Source: Rhodamnia argentea (Eukaryota > Streptophyta > Magnoliopsida > Myrtales > Myrtaceae). From it: a stretch of DNA of 64,000 bases. The position numbers were made by a program, and so were the translations under genes. The stretch lies in contig NC_063150.1 in assembly GCF_020921035.1 (NCBI RefSeq), positions 4,960,001 through 5,024,000 of the forward strand. The letters run 5' to 3'. Under the pieces are notes generated by a model. It saw nothing but the letters and a program-made list of their open reading frames with translations, searched no databases and was not told the DNA's origin. Shown in pieces: positions 1 through 16,084 of the stretch. Positions within the stretch are counted from its first letter, which is position 1, and every line of letters starts with the position of its first letter.

Positions 1-420
1 CAGCGCTTTTCGAGTCGAAGCTTTCGGCAAAAATATGTCCGGATGAAAGAATTGAACTGCCTCATTTAAGCAACGGAGATCCTGATAGATCCCCATACGC
101 TAGACTGCTAATCCTGCAATAATTTTCCTTATGTATTAGATGACCTTATTTGTATCCAACTGTTGCGTGGCCACAAGGCCAAGATTTCATATGGCAAGTT
201 AAAGAAAGTTCATATAAGTGGTTGGCCATACATAAGATGAGGTCACAATAAGAAGCTTTCTTGCAAATGCAATCTTCATCGGGTCGAAGCGACACATCGA
301 AGTTAAGAGAATGATCAAGTAAGTATATGAGCTTTTCGATGATTCAAGATCGGGTTTGCATTAAGCACAATATAACTTCTTTGAATTAATCACATGGCCA
401 TGAAGACAAAATTACTGGGC
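1..420. repeat. Segmental duplication unit, 3' flank of SCPL copy A
   Basis: This stretch aligns by eye with about 8470-8900. Both share the cagcgctttt/ggcgctttcc start, a block reading catacgctag, then ctgttgcgtggccac, aagaaagttcata and cacatcgaagtta in the same order. It lies downstream of the carboxypeptidase gene on the minus strand, so it is 3' flanking DNA that was duplicated together with the gene. No coding potential is visible. The next 400 bases (420-820) hold nothing I can name. Confidence 0.7.
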
Positions 421-824
421 GAAGTTTTCCATAGGAAGACTTCAAGTATCAATCATGTTCTTTCATGTGATCCGTAAACTTCATAGCAACTGTGTATCGC
501 CGATTATTCTTCATAATAAATTCAGTACTAATCCCTGTTTTTTTCCCTAATTAATTGGTCTATTGATCATTAGTCTCACAAGATCTACATGGATATCATG
601 GTGGGATTTGCTTTGATCGAAGAATTATACAATGAGTCTTAGGTAATACACTTGCCATCACATTGAGGTTTGCGAAATGGAGAATACCGTATATGAAAGA
701 ATTCTATTGTTGTGTGCCCGAAGATGCGAATGTTTTTGCATGCTTGTAATTTCAAGTGTTGGTTGGTGTCTTAAAACTGTTGGTACAACAAATAACTTGG
801 TGACCCTTTTTCTAGTAACTTTAT

Positions 825-1640
825 GGTAAATACCAACATTTTTTTGAAGTTATCAATACATTTTGGTGGTTTGCAAATTCGTGATTTTTGCACTCACCTA
901 CCACATTTTATTTGCATAATTTACCAATGCGGAAAAAATATTAACTCTTATATAGCATTATTAACCTCTATGAGAGCGAATTACCAACGATCATGGGTTA
1001 CCAATTCTTGTGCAATTAGTTAACAACTTCAATTTTGAGTTACCAATTTTTATTGGTCTTGGTTAACAATGAATTTAAATTATTTACTCTCTTTAGATAT
1101 TACCAATTCTCGTTCGAGTTAGTTACCAAAAATAAATTTTTCTATTCTCCAATATTTGGTACTGTTTAAGAATTTAGTTGAAAGTTTTAGCACCGCCTTA
1201 AATTTACCTTTTTTTTTATATAGACACGACCAGCTTTAATTATGGTGACTTGTCTACTTTTCTTTAATTGAGTTACCTACTAATTTTGGATTAGCAACTC
1301 TGATTTGCTCTACTTACCAAGTTTGGTTTTCTTTTATTTACTGAGTTTTCCGATCTTTTTCCCATATTTATTTACCATTCTTAAGTTGCACTTTAAAATT
1401 TAACAAGATCTCGCGTGAAGTTATAACGGGAGTTACTTTGCCGGGAAGTCCTCCTCATGCGCCAAGAAGAGAGATGGATGCTTATTAGTGACCGCAAGTA
1501 TTTGCCTTCTTTTCCGTTCCACTTTAAAGTTGCAAATTTACTGTTTCCTTCCATTTTGAATATCACATTGTGTGAATCTTCTTCAAATTTAGCTCGCTAA
1601 ACGTACTACCAAAACAATCCAAGCGAAGTGGCGCGCACCA
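825..1640. repeat. Cluster of diffuse TTACCAA-type motifs
   Basis: The heptamer TTACCAA or close variants recur at least eight times, for example near 921, 980, 999, 1041, 1109, 1125 and 1313, with spacing from about 15 to 190 bases and T-rich sequence between. It looks like a degenerate low-order repeat in AT-rich intergenic DNA and not a gene. The rest of the stretch up to 1900 shows no convincing coding region. Confidence 0.4.
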
Positions 1641-1907
1641 ATTTGTTCGAGACCAGTTTTCAGGTCCGGTCAATGCTTTCGTGATTCGAAGATGAGCGTG
1701 CTTCACAGGAACAATAGCTACGCATTTTGATGCTGGGAAATGCCCTGTATAACCATTTATGTTCTAGTGACATCTTTAAGTTCATGAAATTATCGAAGTC
1801 CTCGAAATTCATATCGAGCGAAAGGAGGACAGCGCAAGATGAAAGAAAGTATTTCTCTGAATCTCTCTATCTCTCCACTCTCCATCGGAAAGCAATCTTT
1901 TCTTCTA

Positions 1908-6453
<4,546 letters not shown>

Positions 6454-6544
6454 GGAAATGCCCTGTCCTCCGTCTATGTGATGAATCGATCTTCAATATC
6501 ACGCCAAACAGGAATAGTGATTGATCCATTGGAATAAAGACTAC

Positions 6545-6552
6545 CTATATAG
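6545..6552 (-). promoter_or_regulatory. Candidate TATA box of SCPL copy A
   Basis: On the minus strand the sequence reads CTATATAGG, about 92 bases upstream of the ATG at 6453. That spacing fits a TATA box followed by a short 5' UTR. Copies B and C have less TATA-like sequence at the matching place. No transcription start is known. Confidence 0.45.
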
Positions 6553-6741
6553 ATAAATTCCGAGTCAAGGAAAGAGACACCGTATATGGGCACGTGCGCA
6601 ACTTGCCCTAGAGGGTCGTTTCTTGTAAGGAATGATGGGGGAGGACAAGATAAAACGCGGTAGAGTTTTTGGTATGTCCATTAAAACTGACAACTGCAGA
6701 CGCCATCTCAAAGATTTATTCCCTTTCCCGCGGCTGAGTTG

Positions 6742-6845
<104 letters not shown>

Positions 6846-7695
6846 CGAATGGAAATCCTGTGTAATTCTTTATCAGATTCTTATTGCCATTTTGTCCGGC
6901 TGTGTTAAATTTCATTTGGGTGTGTCGAACCGGGAAAAGGAGCGAACTACTAGAATTGCATGATTAAATATCATAAGGACCAAGTTTATCTAAACCATTG
7001 ATCACGTGGATTCCACAATCTTAATGATTCGAATAATTTTGATATAGAAGATCTGGATTTATATATCATGTAATAATTTATCAAAAGATAACGCATTTGG
7101 ACTTCTTGGGTCCATTAACATGGGAGAAAAGAAAATGCTAAACTAAATATATTCCCTTATTCATTCGTACTAAATAATATACAATAGAATAAAATATTTC
7201 ATATCCCAAATACATTCTTTTCTTTTCTTGCCAACTAAGGTAGACAAGTTATTGAGAGTCACTGATAATATATGCTGTGTCACCAATTTGATTCGTTCAC
7301 TCCTTAAACTAGCGGAGGAGAGAGAAGTGTTTGGGAGAGAATGTTTCTATTGCTTCTTATTGTGTTGGACTTGCATGATGATATAAATGAGGAAGGGTAT
7401 TCCTGCTTATAGTTGAGTCCTCCTAATTATTACCGCATATCACCTATTAATACAGTAAAAATCAAATCTCCATTCTTACCACCTACACATTTATTACAGG
7501 AATTTTTCAAAACGAAAGTACACATTTCCCATATTAACCTCGGAATATTCTATACTATAGAAACCCCAGACCTTGCTCAATCCTCTTGGTCACCTCTTCC
7601 GCCTATTGTGCCTTGTAAAACTCCAATCCATGATAAATGCAGCCTATCCATAATTTTGACCACATGATTCATCGATGTATTGAAAATGATCTAGC

Positions 7696-7972
7696 GGGAA
7701 AAGGACACTACATAATCGTGTTATATTTTTCAATCGATCATTTGAGTGCCGTGGCTTTTAAAAACATTTACAATAGGTGCTACACGTCAGATTTTCAATA
7801 TTCGTGTGAATATTCTTAAAAAATTATGATACTCAAATGATTGATTGAAAATTATCACACTCAAATAAACTTTATTTAGAAGTTATGGCATTCAAGTAGT
7901 CAAGAAAAAAAAAGTTATGGCACTTAAATGAGCATCATACGAAAATTATAACACTTGGGGTATCCTTGTCCC
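7696..7972. mobile_element. Mutator-like MITE with 9-bp target duplication
   Basis: A 277-bp non-coding element with imperfect inverted ends: gggaaaaggacac on the left, and the reverse complement of the right end reads gggacaaggatac. It is flanked by tgatctagc (7687-7695) and gtatctagc (7973-7981), a 9-bp duplication with 7 matches. The paralogous DNA beside SCPL copy C (near 26470) reads agatctagcaattag without the insert, which is a direct empty site. The 9-bp duplication points to the Mutator (MULE) superfamily. Confidence 0.8.
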
Positions 7973-8250
7973 GTATCTAGCAATTAGTAGCCTAAGACTA
8001 CTTTAAGGCAGTCTAATCTATCATTATTTTTTTTTTTTATAGATACACACTGCATGTTTGGAAAGATTAGCATATTTGGGATTTATATTGTGCTAGGAAC
8101 ATGCGACATGCATGGTGTAGACTCCAGCATGAGTTACATTTCATTCAATTCGATAGCGACCTGCAGTGGCGTATCCCAATGGATCTTGCTTTCTATTATG
8201 GAGTTGACCTTTCATTAGTAAATTTCCAAACTCGGAAAGTATAAAGGTGA
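7973..8250. repeat. Duplicated upstream flank of SCPL copy A
   Basis: This segment matches the DNA upstream of copy C (26465-26660 joined to 27180-27410). Shared blocks include ctagcaattag, ttaaggc, gatttatattgtg, aggaac and ttcattcaattcga, in the same order. It marks the distal end of the duplicated unit upstream of the gene. The copy C version carries an extra MITE at 26668-27179. No coding function is seen. Confidence 0.65.
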
Positions 8251-9199
8251 AGGATCGACGGCACATCACCCCAAAAAATCGTCAGGAAACCGAATCTGGC
8301 TGTGTGTTGACCGAAGAGAGTGTGCGTCTAGTCACTCGGCAACAATTTATGTCCTTAATCTTCTCAGTCAAATCTGAAAGTAAAACACAGAATAAGATTC
8401 CCTCAGCAATGCAACAACTTTTAACTACGTTTTCCTTCTTACCTTGTCATACCCAGAAAAGGTTGGGGGAAAATGGCGCTTTCCGAGTCAAAGCTTCTGA
8501 CAAGATATGCCCCGACTACCGAATCGAATATTTTGGCCTAAATAAGAAAAGCGAATCGAATCAAATCACCTTCTCATTTAGAAAACAAAGATCCTGAGAG
8601 ACCCCCCATACGCTAGATGGCTTAATCTTGCATTAATTTTTTCTTCTATATTCGTCAGGTGGCCTAATTTGCATCCGACTGTTGCGTGGCCACTAAGCCA
8701 AAATTTGATATGGCAAATGAAGAAAGTTCATATTAAGAGTTAGCTAAACATCAGATGAGGTCACAAGAAGAAGCTTTCCCGCAAATGCAATCTGCATTGA
8801 TTGTGCATTCGGTCATAGAGATACATCGAAGTTAATTGAATGATCGAGTACGTATATATATGAGGTTTTTGATCATTGAATGATCTTCAATTGTGCCAAC
8901 TAATTGCAAAATGAATCACAGAAGAAAGGGCTCACTGAGTCGGATCACTAATTTTTACCTCTGCATAAGAATTTATGTTCTGGTTACATTTTATATTCGT
9001 CGAATTTTTCTCAGTCCTTGAAATTTCATATCCAGCAGAAGGAGAAAAGCACAATATGAAAGAAAGCATTTCCAATCCACGATAAATGCAATAAGCTTAT
9101 GAAAACGACATGAGGCAATACAGTTTCATGCAGAAATACTTTCTAAGTAAGGACTTTTAATCAAGGCAAACTTGCGGTTGTCTTTGATACAATATTTAC
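8251..9199. repeat. 3' flank of SCPL copy B, duplicated from copy A
   Basis: From about 8470 to 8900 the sequence matches positions 1-360. From about 9000 to 9075 it matches the DNA just beyond the copy A stop codon (about 1790-1860). From about 9110 it matches copy A intron 9 (about 3965-4060). The junction between the last two shows that exons 10-14 and neighbouring introns were deleted in copy B. A 116-codon open frame at 8247-8597 overlaps this duplicated non-coding flank and is not credible as a gene. Confidence 0.65.
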
Positions 9200-11121
9200 C
9201 ATACATGGAACACCGATGCTGTTGAGAAGCTGTGGTCATGTTGGAAAACGTCCATCCCTCACGGGAGCTCTCAGAGGCCAGGCACGGCCAAACATCCTCT
9301 TTCTCACAGAAAGAAGCCGCTCAGTCTCTCCCAATCGCCTAAAGCTAGCTTGTAACCTGTGATTACTAGCCACAACAGTCCCCGTTGATGACCCATGATA
9401 GCATGGTTCTAGGATTTCATATATGTTTAAACCATCTAAAACCTGGGATCAATTAAAACTCTTTGAGTGTTAGGAGAAATTTAATCCAAAATCATTCAGT
9501 ATCATTGTCAGTGAGTGATAAAGGGGCAGCTGTGACACGCACCAGATCAACTTCTCTGAGTTTGGTATCGCAAGTTGAACTGCGGGGCCTGTAGTAATTC
9601 CCTTTGCATACGCTGTTAACCTCCAGCAAAATAGCACTATCAGTTTTGCTGCTCGATTAATTTAATCACATGCTAGATGCATTAGTCAGTTCTTGGCCCT
9701 CCCAATTAGAACAAGGAAACAACAGCGCAAGCTTTATCAACAAAAGGATTCACAAGAAAAGGCTCGATATTCATGCGTAAAACAGCAGCAAAAAGAGGCT
9801 CTACTCCACCTCAAACAGGTCATCTGAGATCAGGCACATCGCATGTGCAAACGGAACGAGGGCGTTGCCATCAAATTCCTCATCGGCGACTCCATTACCA
9901 ATGAGAATATATTAGAAGCATTGCATCCAATCTGACAATCTAATGCCTAGAGAATGAACCTTGAGATTGAGAACTGGCTTCACTCCAGCATCAATACCTG
10001 CTAAAGAATTTATGTTTGCAATTAATTTTTTTTCAGTCGAATAAATCAGGTACTTAAAATTGCAAGAACGCGTACCCTCCGCAACTTCAAAAGCTAGAGT
10101 TGGCACATACGCCCCCGCATAGGACTCTCCAGCTATGAAGAATGGGTTGGAAAGGAACTCCAGGTAGGGCTCAAACCACTGACTCGCGGTGTCACATGCT
10201 GTCGAGACAAATTGATGAGAGTACAGAGAGAGAGAGAGACAAAGGCAATATCATGCTTACGATCGACTTCAGTTTTTGTACCTTGAGGAGAAATGTATGA
10301 GAATCGAGAGCAGTCTTTATGTCCCCAGTTGCTTGAATTTTTGGAATACGAAAATCCAACACCGGCAGGTGAATCGAAGTAAATAATGTTGGAGACCTAT
10401 GATGTCAAGAAATCAGAGGAAGCAATCTTAGTTGAAACATGTCGTTGATTGTTGAAATAATTAGTCCGATGAAAATATTTTCATTATCGATAATATTTTG
10501 TGGGTAAGCATTTTTCATAATGATAAGAAGATTTTTCTTTTGTTCATTTTTGTAAGTGAATTATATGAGAATTTTTAGAAAATATTTTTCAAATCACTTA
10601 TTTTTCATGAAAAGATATTCTAAAATCTGGGAACAAGTGTAACTACGGAAATTCGTTAATTGTATCGAAAGATCGACTTGACTTTATCAAGGACGGTTGA
10701 GAGGCTCCATTGAATAAATTGAAATGTTATGGACTAGATAACATATTTACAACAGTTTAGGGTAGTTGACAATTTGATATAGGTGCTTGTGGGGACATTC
10801 TCAAGCTCTGCACCGAATATTTTTGAATAGTTCAAAGATTGTAGTAGACGAATTAAAAGTACATATATGATAATAATTGTTTGGTCAGAGTCTAATAATT
10901 ATTAATTACATCTTCCCGTTAATAAATTAGGTAAAAAAGCGGTGACCTATCAGGATAAAGAGGAACATAGAGGCATACCCAGAATAGTGTTTTTGAAGGG
11001 AAAGTGCCATTGAATTCAGGGGACGTAACTAACCAGTGCTTTCAGGAGCACATTTGGTCAACACAAAAGAATAACACCAGAGAACCAGCGAACCGTACAA
11101 GACAAGACCGCTCTTTGCCAT
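9200..11121 (-). pseudogene. Serine carboxypeptidase-like pseudogene (copy B)
   Basis: Relic of the same gene as 1908-6453. Recognisable pieces on the minus strand are exon 1 (about 10980-11121, starting MAKSGLVLY), exon 4 (about 10283-10396), exon 5 (about 10075-10177, still with GESYAG), exon 6 (about 9959-9999), exon 7 (about 9795-9905), exon 8 (about 9541-9632) and exon 9 (about 9200-9446). Exons 2 and 3, with the NGGPGCSS motif, and exons 10-14 are gone, so the catalytic Asp and His are missing. Exon 1 is frameshifted after about residue 27 and hits a stop. Exon 4 has lost about 8 bases near its middle. In exon 9 a conserved Trp codon has become TGA (9236-9238). It cannot make an active enzyme. 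Splice motifs are mostly still present, so it may be transcribed. Confidence 0.9.
10450..10650. repeat. AT-rich MITE-like insertion in copy B
   Basis: This AT-rich stretch contains gaaaatattttcattatcgataat and later aaatatttttcaaatcact, the same blocks seen at 13160-13270, 41400-41815 and 44080-44220. It sits where exons 2 and 3 of the carboxypeptidase should be. The ends are not clean enough to name a superfamily. Confidence 0.4.
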
Positions 11122-12597
11122 GGACGTGTCCTCTGTCCTGTCAGTCTCTGCAACGAATCGATGTTGTGTACCCGCAGGACAACAATAGTGGTTCACATAT
11201 ATTTCAACAAAGACTTTATAGAGATAAGTTTCTAGTTAAGGAAAGGGACCCCATTAATTTTTCAGATGTGGATTCCCGGGTCAAATCCGATTCTGGTGTG
11301 AGGAATCTTGTTATACGGACACGGGACACGATATGCAATACAGCACGACATGACACGTGAATTCTCAAAAAATAGAGAATTCATGTACGTTGAGATACGT
11401 TGTATATTAAATATATATTTATATATATACATGATAAATTATTATTTTCTTAAAGTCACAAATAAATAAATAAATAAAAAGCCCTTGAATGAATTTATAT
11501 AATAATTCTCTTAAAATTTTTGTAGTTTCATGACCATGAACTCTTCCTGTGAGGGAGGGATGACCTACTAAGAGAATTAAATAATAATGCTCTAGAAGGA
11601 ATTATGTCTGCCTGTGCACTTCCTTGTCCCACGTCGGCCATGTAACAAAAAAAGTAAGAGAAAGTAAGAGAAAGCAAGAGAAGGCTTCTTATAAAAAGGA
11701 GGCTCAGTCACGTGAGGTAACACATTTGGGTTTGATGGGCCATCAAAAAGGCCTAGCTTGTCCCTTGCGTGAAAGCTTGGGTTGATGGGCTAAAGGCCCA
11801 TGGGGACTGAGACAGATTATGAGTTTGAAGTACAAGATTTGCGGGAATTAATCTTGAATTGCTGTTGAAGTGTGTCCCGGCATGTCGATGTCCGACAAGA
11901 AACTACAAAAAAAAAAAAAAAAAAAAAAAGGTTTTTGAAAGGACTGTTGACTGTCTTTGTGCATTTGTTGGCAATCACTTTTTTGACTTTAAAAGTACTT
12001 GCATTCGTTGGGTCCTTTAACAAGGGAGGAGATAAAAAAGTAGGTATCTTGTTCTTGTTATATATGTTTCATTTCAAGCGACACAAGATAACAATTATTA
12101 TTTCGTATTCCAAATATATTTATTTGAGAAATTATAAGATGATGCTCTATCTCTCTTCAAAAAGAGACGGTGCCTTCTTTGCCCTCTATTTTCTTGAAAA
12201 AAGCCGATTAAATTATTTATCTGCTTTCAATAAGAATTTAGAAAGCAAATCTCACTTAGATATTCTTTAAATCCCGCGGTGAGATTTCTTAAATTTGAAT
12301 ACAATATAAACGAAATAAAGGAAATGGTTAACTCGAAGAAAACCCAATAAAACACCATAGACTATACAATGATTATGATTGGTACCTATACACGACCAGA
12401 CCACCAATTGAGTGGCCATGACCGCACCGGGAGCTCAAATCAAGTGACCATGGTTGTCTCGAGCTTCATCGAGCGAAAAGATACAGTGGCCATAGACCAA
12501 TGCGAGTGGTTATGGTCCCGCAGGCTTGAGCTTGAAAAACCTTGATTGCCGCAACCTTAGAGCTAGAGATCACGGGCTATGGCCGCACGATGGACCA

Positions 12598-12643
<46 letters not shown>

Positions 12644-13020
12644 GTTTTCTTTATGTTATTTGATGTGGCGCCTATTTGGCATCACATAATAATGTTGAGC
12701 GAATCATAATACGACACGAGTAAGTTAGATGTCTTTATCAGCAATCCTGAGATCCACATCAACATAAATCAACCAGCAAGAGAAAAACAGTGAAGGAATG
12801 ACTACCACAGAACTTTTTTAAGATGGAAAAGGTAGAGCATGATTTTGTTTTTGGAACAAAAATAGATGCACCATCGGCAATACCATTCCATTTTTTTATT
12901 GTTTTTTTGGTCGGAATAACATAACTTTCGTTGCTAATCAGAACTTGGGTTACACGATTTAAGAAATCAAGACATAAAATTCCTTAAACAGAATGAAAAA
13001 GACAAAATCTTTCATACCAC
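11122..13020. other. Intergenic DNA upstream of copy B, with LTR-like debris
   Basis: The first 200 bases resemble the upstream DNA of copies A and C (rrggaaagrgacmcc, gaatcttgtt). From about 11590 to 11880 there is LTR-like sequence (cttgtcccacgtcgg, tgggtttgatgggcc, taaaggcccatgggg), probably a fragment of a Copia-type element. A 21-base poly(A) run lies at about 11907. The open frames around it (11817-12270) are short and AT-driven. I see no gene here. Confidence 0.4.
12601..12638. repeat. (TC)19 microsatellite
   Basis: A perfect dinucleotide tract of 38 bases in gene-free DNA. Confidence 0.97.
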
Positions 13021-14512
13021 ACTTTCTCAAAGACGGTTGCTGACCTCTCCCATTTGGTATATAAAAGTGGCCCTGTCGCTTTGTTCAAGCTCCAATCCAT
13101 ACCGCAGAGCACCACGAAATCGCAACTCTTTTCATGTTTCAAATTTTAGGCTCAATTTGATTCGAGAAAAATGAATAATCTGAAAAAAAGATTTTCCTAA
13201 AAACGATTACTTATATTGCTTGAAATAATTAATCAATTAAAATTTTTCTCGCTATCGATGATAATTTATGTTCAAATATTTGTGTGGACAATGGAAGAAA
13301 GGGGACAGAGTTGCAAAGGTTTAAGAACCCAAGACTAGAGGCTAACCCCTGGCAAAATACGCATGGACTTAAGACTCGTTCTGGAGGATTACCTCCAGAA
13401 AACCTTTACAAGTTGCATTGATCAAAGACGCACTGAGCTTTGGCAGGTCTGCTCGTTAAAGACCGAGAATGTTGAAAAGCAGGGCGAGCTTCAGAGGAGT
13501 TGCAGGTGGTGAACTGGGAATGCCAGTCAGGTTGGTACCAAAGTCCCATGAGAAGTTGAATGAGAAATGAAGGATGGAGAGTCCCACATGGGAAAAAGAG
13601 TAGATGGAAGATGGGTTTAAATATTGAAACCTCACAAATGGGTTTGGGCCCCAAAGGGCACCCCACTTTTGTGGAAGGGAGAGAACCTAAGCAAAGTTAA
13701 TTAGGTCGGCCCCCACGTGCGCCGCCACCGGCCGGCCCACACGTGCGCCGCCACCGGCCGGCCCGGGTCCACGTGTTCCTATTTTTTTTATATACCTATC
13801 AGTTTTATTTATTATATTCTTTTTAAACCGAACGAACACAATTCGAATGGACATGTCCGAACATGTATGTTTGTTCAGAAATTTTTTTATTTGATTGAAT
13901 GAACATGTTTGTTCAAATAAAGAGAGCTGTTCGGTTAGTGTTCCTTCATGAAGGTTCGTAACCCTTCATCAGAGCTGTTCGGTTCGTGTTCCTTCATGAA
14001 GGTTCGTAACCCTTCATCAACTATACTGATTTGTGACTCTTCGTCGATGTTCTTAACCTTTAGTTCGTAACTCTTTGCATCATTGTCTATAAATAAAGCA
14101 TTGACCGTCCAATTAGACGCTACTGCCATTTTTCGTCATTCTCATTTCACTTTTATCATTTGTGCGATTATTCTACGAAGTGCGTTCGAAGGTTTCCTCT
14201 GAAAAAGTACCGCTTTAGAGGAAAGGCAATCCATTCTATCCTGGGAGGCAACTGTCCAAGACCCTTGAGTATCGATTGAGGGGACAAATTTGTCTTAAGG
14301 ACACAATGTCATTTTGTTGGGTTCGGATCATTCCTCTACATTCAGACTACTCATTGCGTTTAGTTTCAGGTTTGTCCATCAATGTTATTCTACCTATACG
14401 AACATCTACAGGCAACTACAAGTACGGCACGTCCCATTAATAAGCTCTGGAGATATGCTAATGATGACATGCGCATCTATAGCAATAATCTCACCGTAGC
14501 TGAAAGAGCCGA
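13021..14512 (-). pseudogene. SKU5-similar (SKS) pseudogene fragment
   Basis: Partial relic of the gene at 34272-38329, about 20 kb away. 13050-13135 matches exon 7 and its acceptor (compare 34865-34975). 13300-13540 and 14421-14512 match exon 6 (compare 35005-35350), sharing tccagaaaacct, ctttggcaggtctg, cattaataagctc and gatgacat. Intron sequence between exons 6 and 7 is retained, so it arose from a DNA duplication and not by retroposition. Exons 1-5 and 8 are absent. The intron carries an AT-rich insertion (about 13146-13290), and exon 6 is interrupted by about 880 bases of LTR-like DNA. Frameshifts abound. It is non-functional. Confidence 0.85.
13545..14420. mobile_element. LTR-like insertion inside SKS pseudogene exon 6
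   Basis: About 880 bases separate two halves of one SKS exon. The insert begins with a block containing gagagtcccacatggg, typical of Copia LTR starts. It holds a tandem pair (ctgttcggttrgtgttccttcatgaaggttcgtaac at 13929 and 13975), a TATAAATAAA stretch near 14089 and GC-rich minisatellite-like units (cacgtgcgccgccaccggcc twice near 13714 and 13740). It has no coding sequence, so a solo LTR is the simplest reading. I could not fix exact ends or a clean target duplication, because both flanks share gtcccat. Confidence 0.55.
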
Positions 14513-16080
14513 GTATCTTTACTTGATGGGAAAAGAACATAACAAGTGTTGAGTGCATGTGACTTATGTACAAAACTCATGGTAGATTTGATTAAATATT
14601 GAAGTATTTTAGCAATATAAGTCGGATATGAATTGGTTATGGGTTGAGAAATTTATATTGGAATAAATGGGTCGATTATATAGATCAATTTAGATAGGAT
14701 CATTTATAATCCAACCCAACCCGATCCACTCGTTCGGCATATCTACTAGTTTGATAAGGCATTTATAACATTTCCGAGGTATGATAAACTTTGATTGATT
14801 GTTTGATTGACATTGAAAAAAAAAAACAAAATTTGTTGCTCAGAAGAAAGATACGGAAAAATAGACAAATGCAATAATAAAAGCAACCACTTACTTTAGT
14901 ATCTTCAAGCTCATCTCTCATTGCCCCGCATGCTCCGGTTCGCACCCTGCAACAGGTGTTGCCACGTTGCTTTCCATAGTAACGGCAAGCCTCACTTTGG
15001 ATGCCGTTAGATCCCTTCCTTTTATTATTTGACGTGAAAGGTTGCTTTACTTTAAGCCTCTTATCGTGATTGCGCCATATATCTACTAACCACACTAACT
15101 GCCTGCGCAATGTCGGGACGAGTGCATACCAAAGCATACATCATCAGTAACTAATAAAAACCGTATATCTTCGTATGGTGTTGTGAAGTTGGACTTGAAG
15201 AAGACTTGCGTGACGCTCCATTTTGATGAGAACGGGAAATTTTGTCTAGACACAGATCCTCATGACCAGATTGACCACAATCGCTCATCGCATGGGTTTT
15301 ACAAAGAATTCCCCAACCACAATTTCTCTCCTTTACAACTACTGAACATTCTCATTAACATTGTTGGACTTCACCAACCCAGTCAATAAGAACAAACAAA
15401 TGTCGCGACCCTCGCGAGGCGAAATCCTCGAGGATAAGATGAATATGAAAGATGTGCATCTCAGGTCGGACACGGGCAGATTGCGCAATCCCACGGAAAC
15501 AGTGAGTGCACGCTCGTCATTCATCAGTTTTGCCTGAAATTTGAACGGGAGTGAGTTATACTAACAGCTACCTAGATTCCGTAAATATTTCCGGCCAAAC
15601 GGATAATCGGAAAGTCCTCTATTGAAGGCCCAAAAAGACTATTTCTTTTTCCCTTTTTTGTGCAGGCCGATGGTGTAGGGACTTGCCAATAGCTTCTCGG
15701 AAAAATGCAAATTTGGGAAGCTACACTCAGAATAGGCGCACAAGCCAAGCCACATACTATTGGGAAATAGACTGAAACATTTTCATCGTGATACCTAGCT
15801 TGCAGCCAAGCAAGAGAAGCTAGGCCGAAGTTATTGAGAAAAAGGTTGAGTCCGGGTGTGGGCTTGATTGGTTCTTGAGTTCTAGGGCGTTTGCTGGTTG
15901 AAATTCTTGCAGCCGGGTCCGAGGTTCTTATATTTAGGATGTCCTTAGTTGCTAAGTGTAGGAGGCGAATTGGATCCTTAACCGTCACGAAATGCATGGA
16001 TGATTCCTAATTTCTTGACTTAGGGCCCAGATCCTAAAACTACAATGTATCTAGCTTCTAATTGCAGAGACATGCATGAT
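14513..16080. other. Unassigned DNA with two uncharacterised minus-strand open frames
   Basis: Two longer frames lie here on the minus strand. One (14763-15137) encodes a basic, Cys-containing stretch (CRYYGKQRGNTCCRVR) and runs into a good donor-like sequence (ctaaagtaagt). The other (15572-15997) spans 141 codons. I recognise neither. No partner exons were found around them, so both may be relics or chance frames. Weak Leu-rich frames elsewhere are not convincing. Confidence 0.25.
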
Positions 16081-16084
16081 GTTG

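Noticed and set aside
8247-8597. 116-codon plus-strand frame
   Set aside because: Part of it lies in duplicated 3' flank that is non-coding and frame-broken in copy A.
11004-11360. 118-codon plus-strand frame
   Set aside because: It is antisense to exon 1 and the promoter of SCPL copy B.
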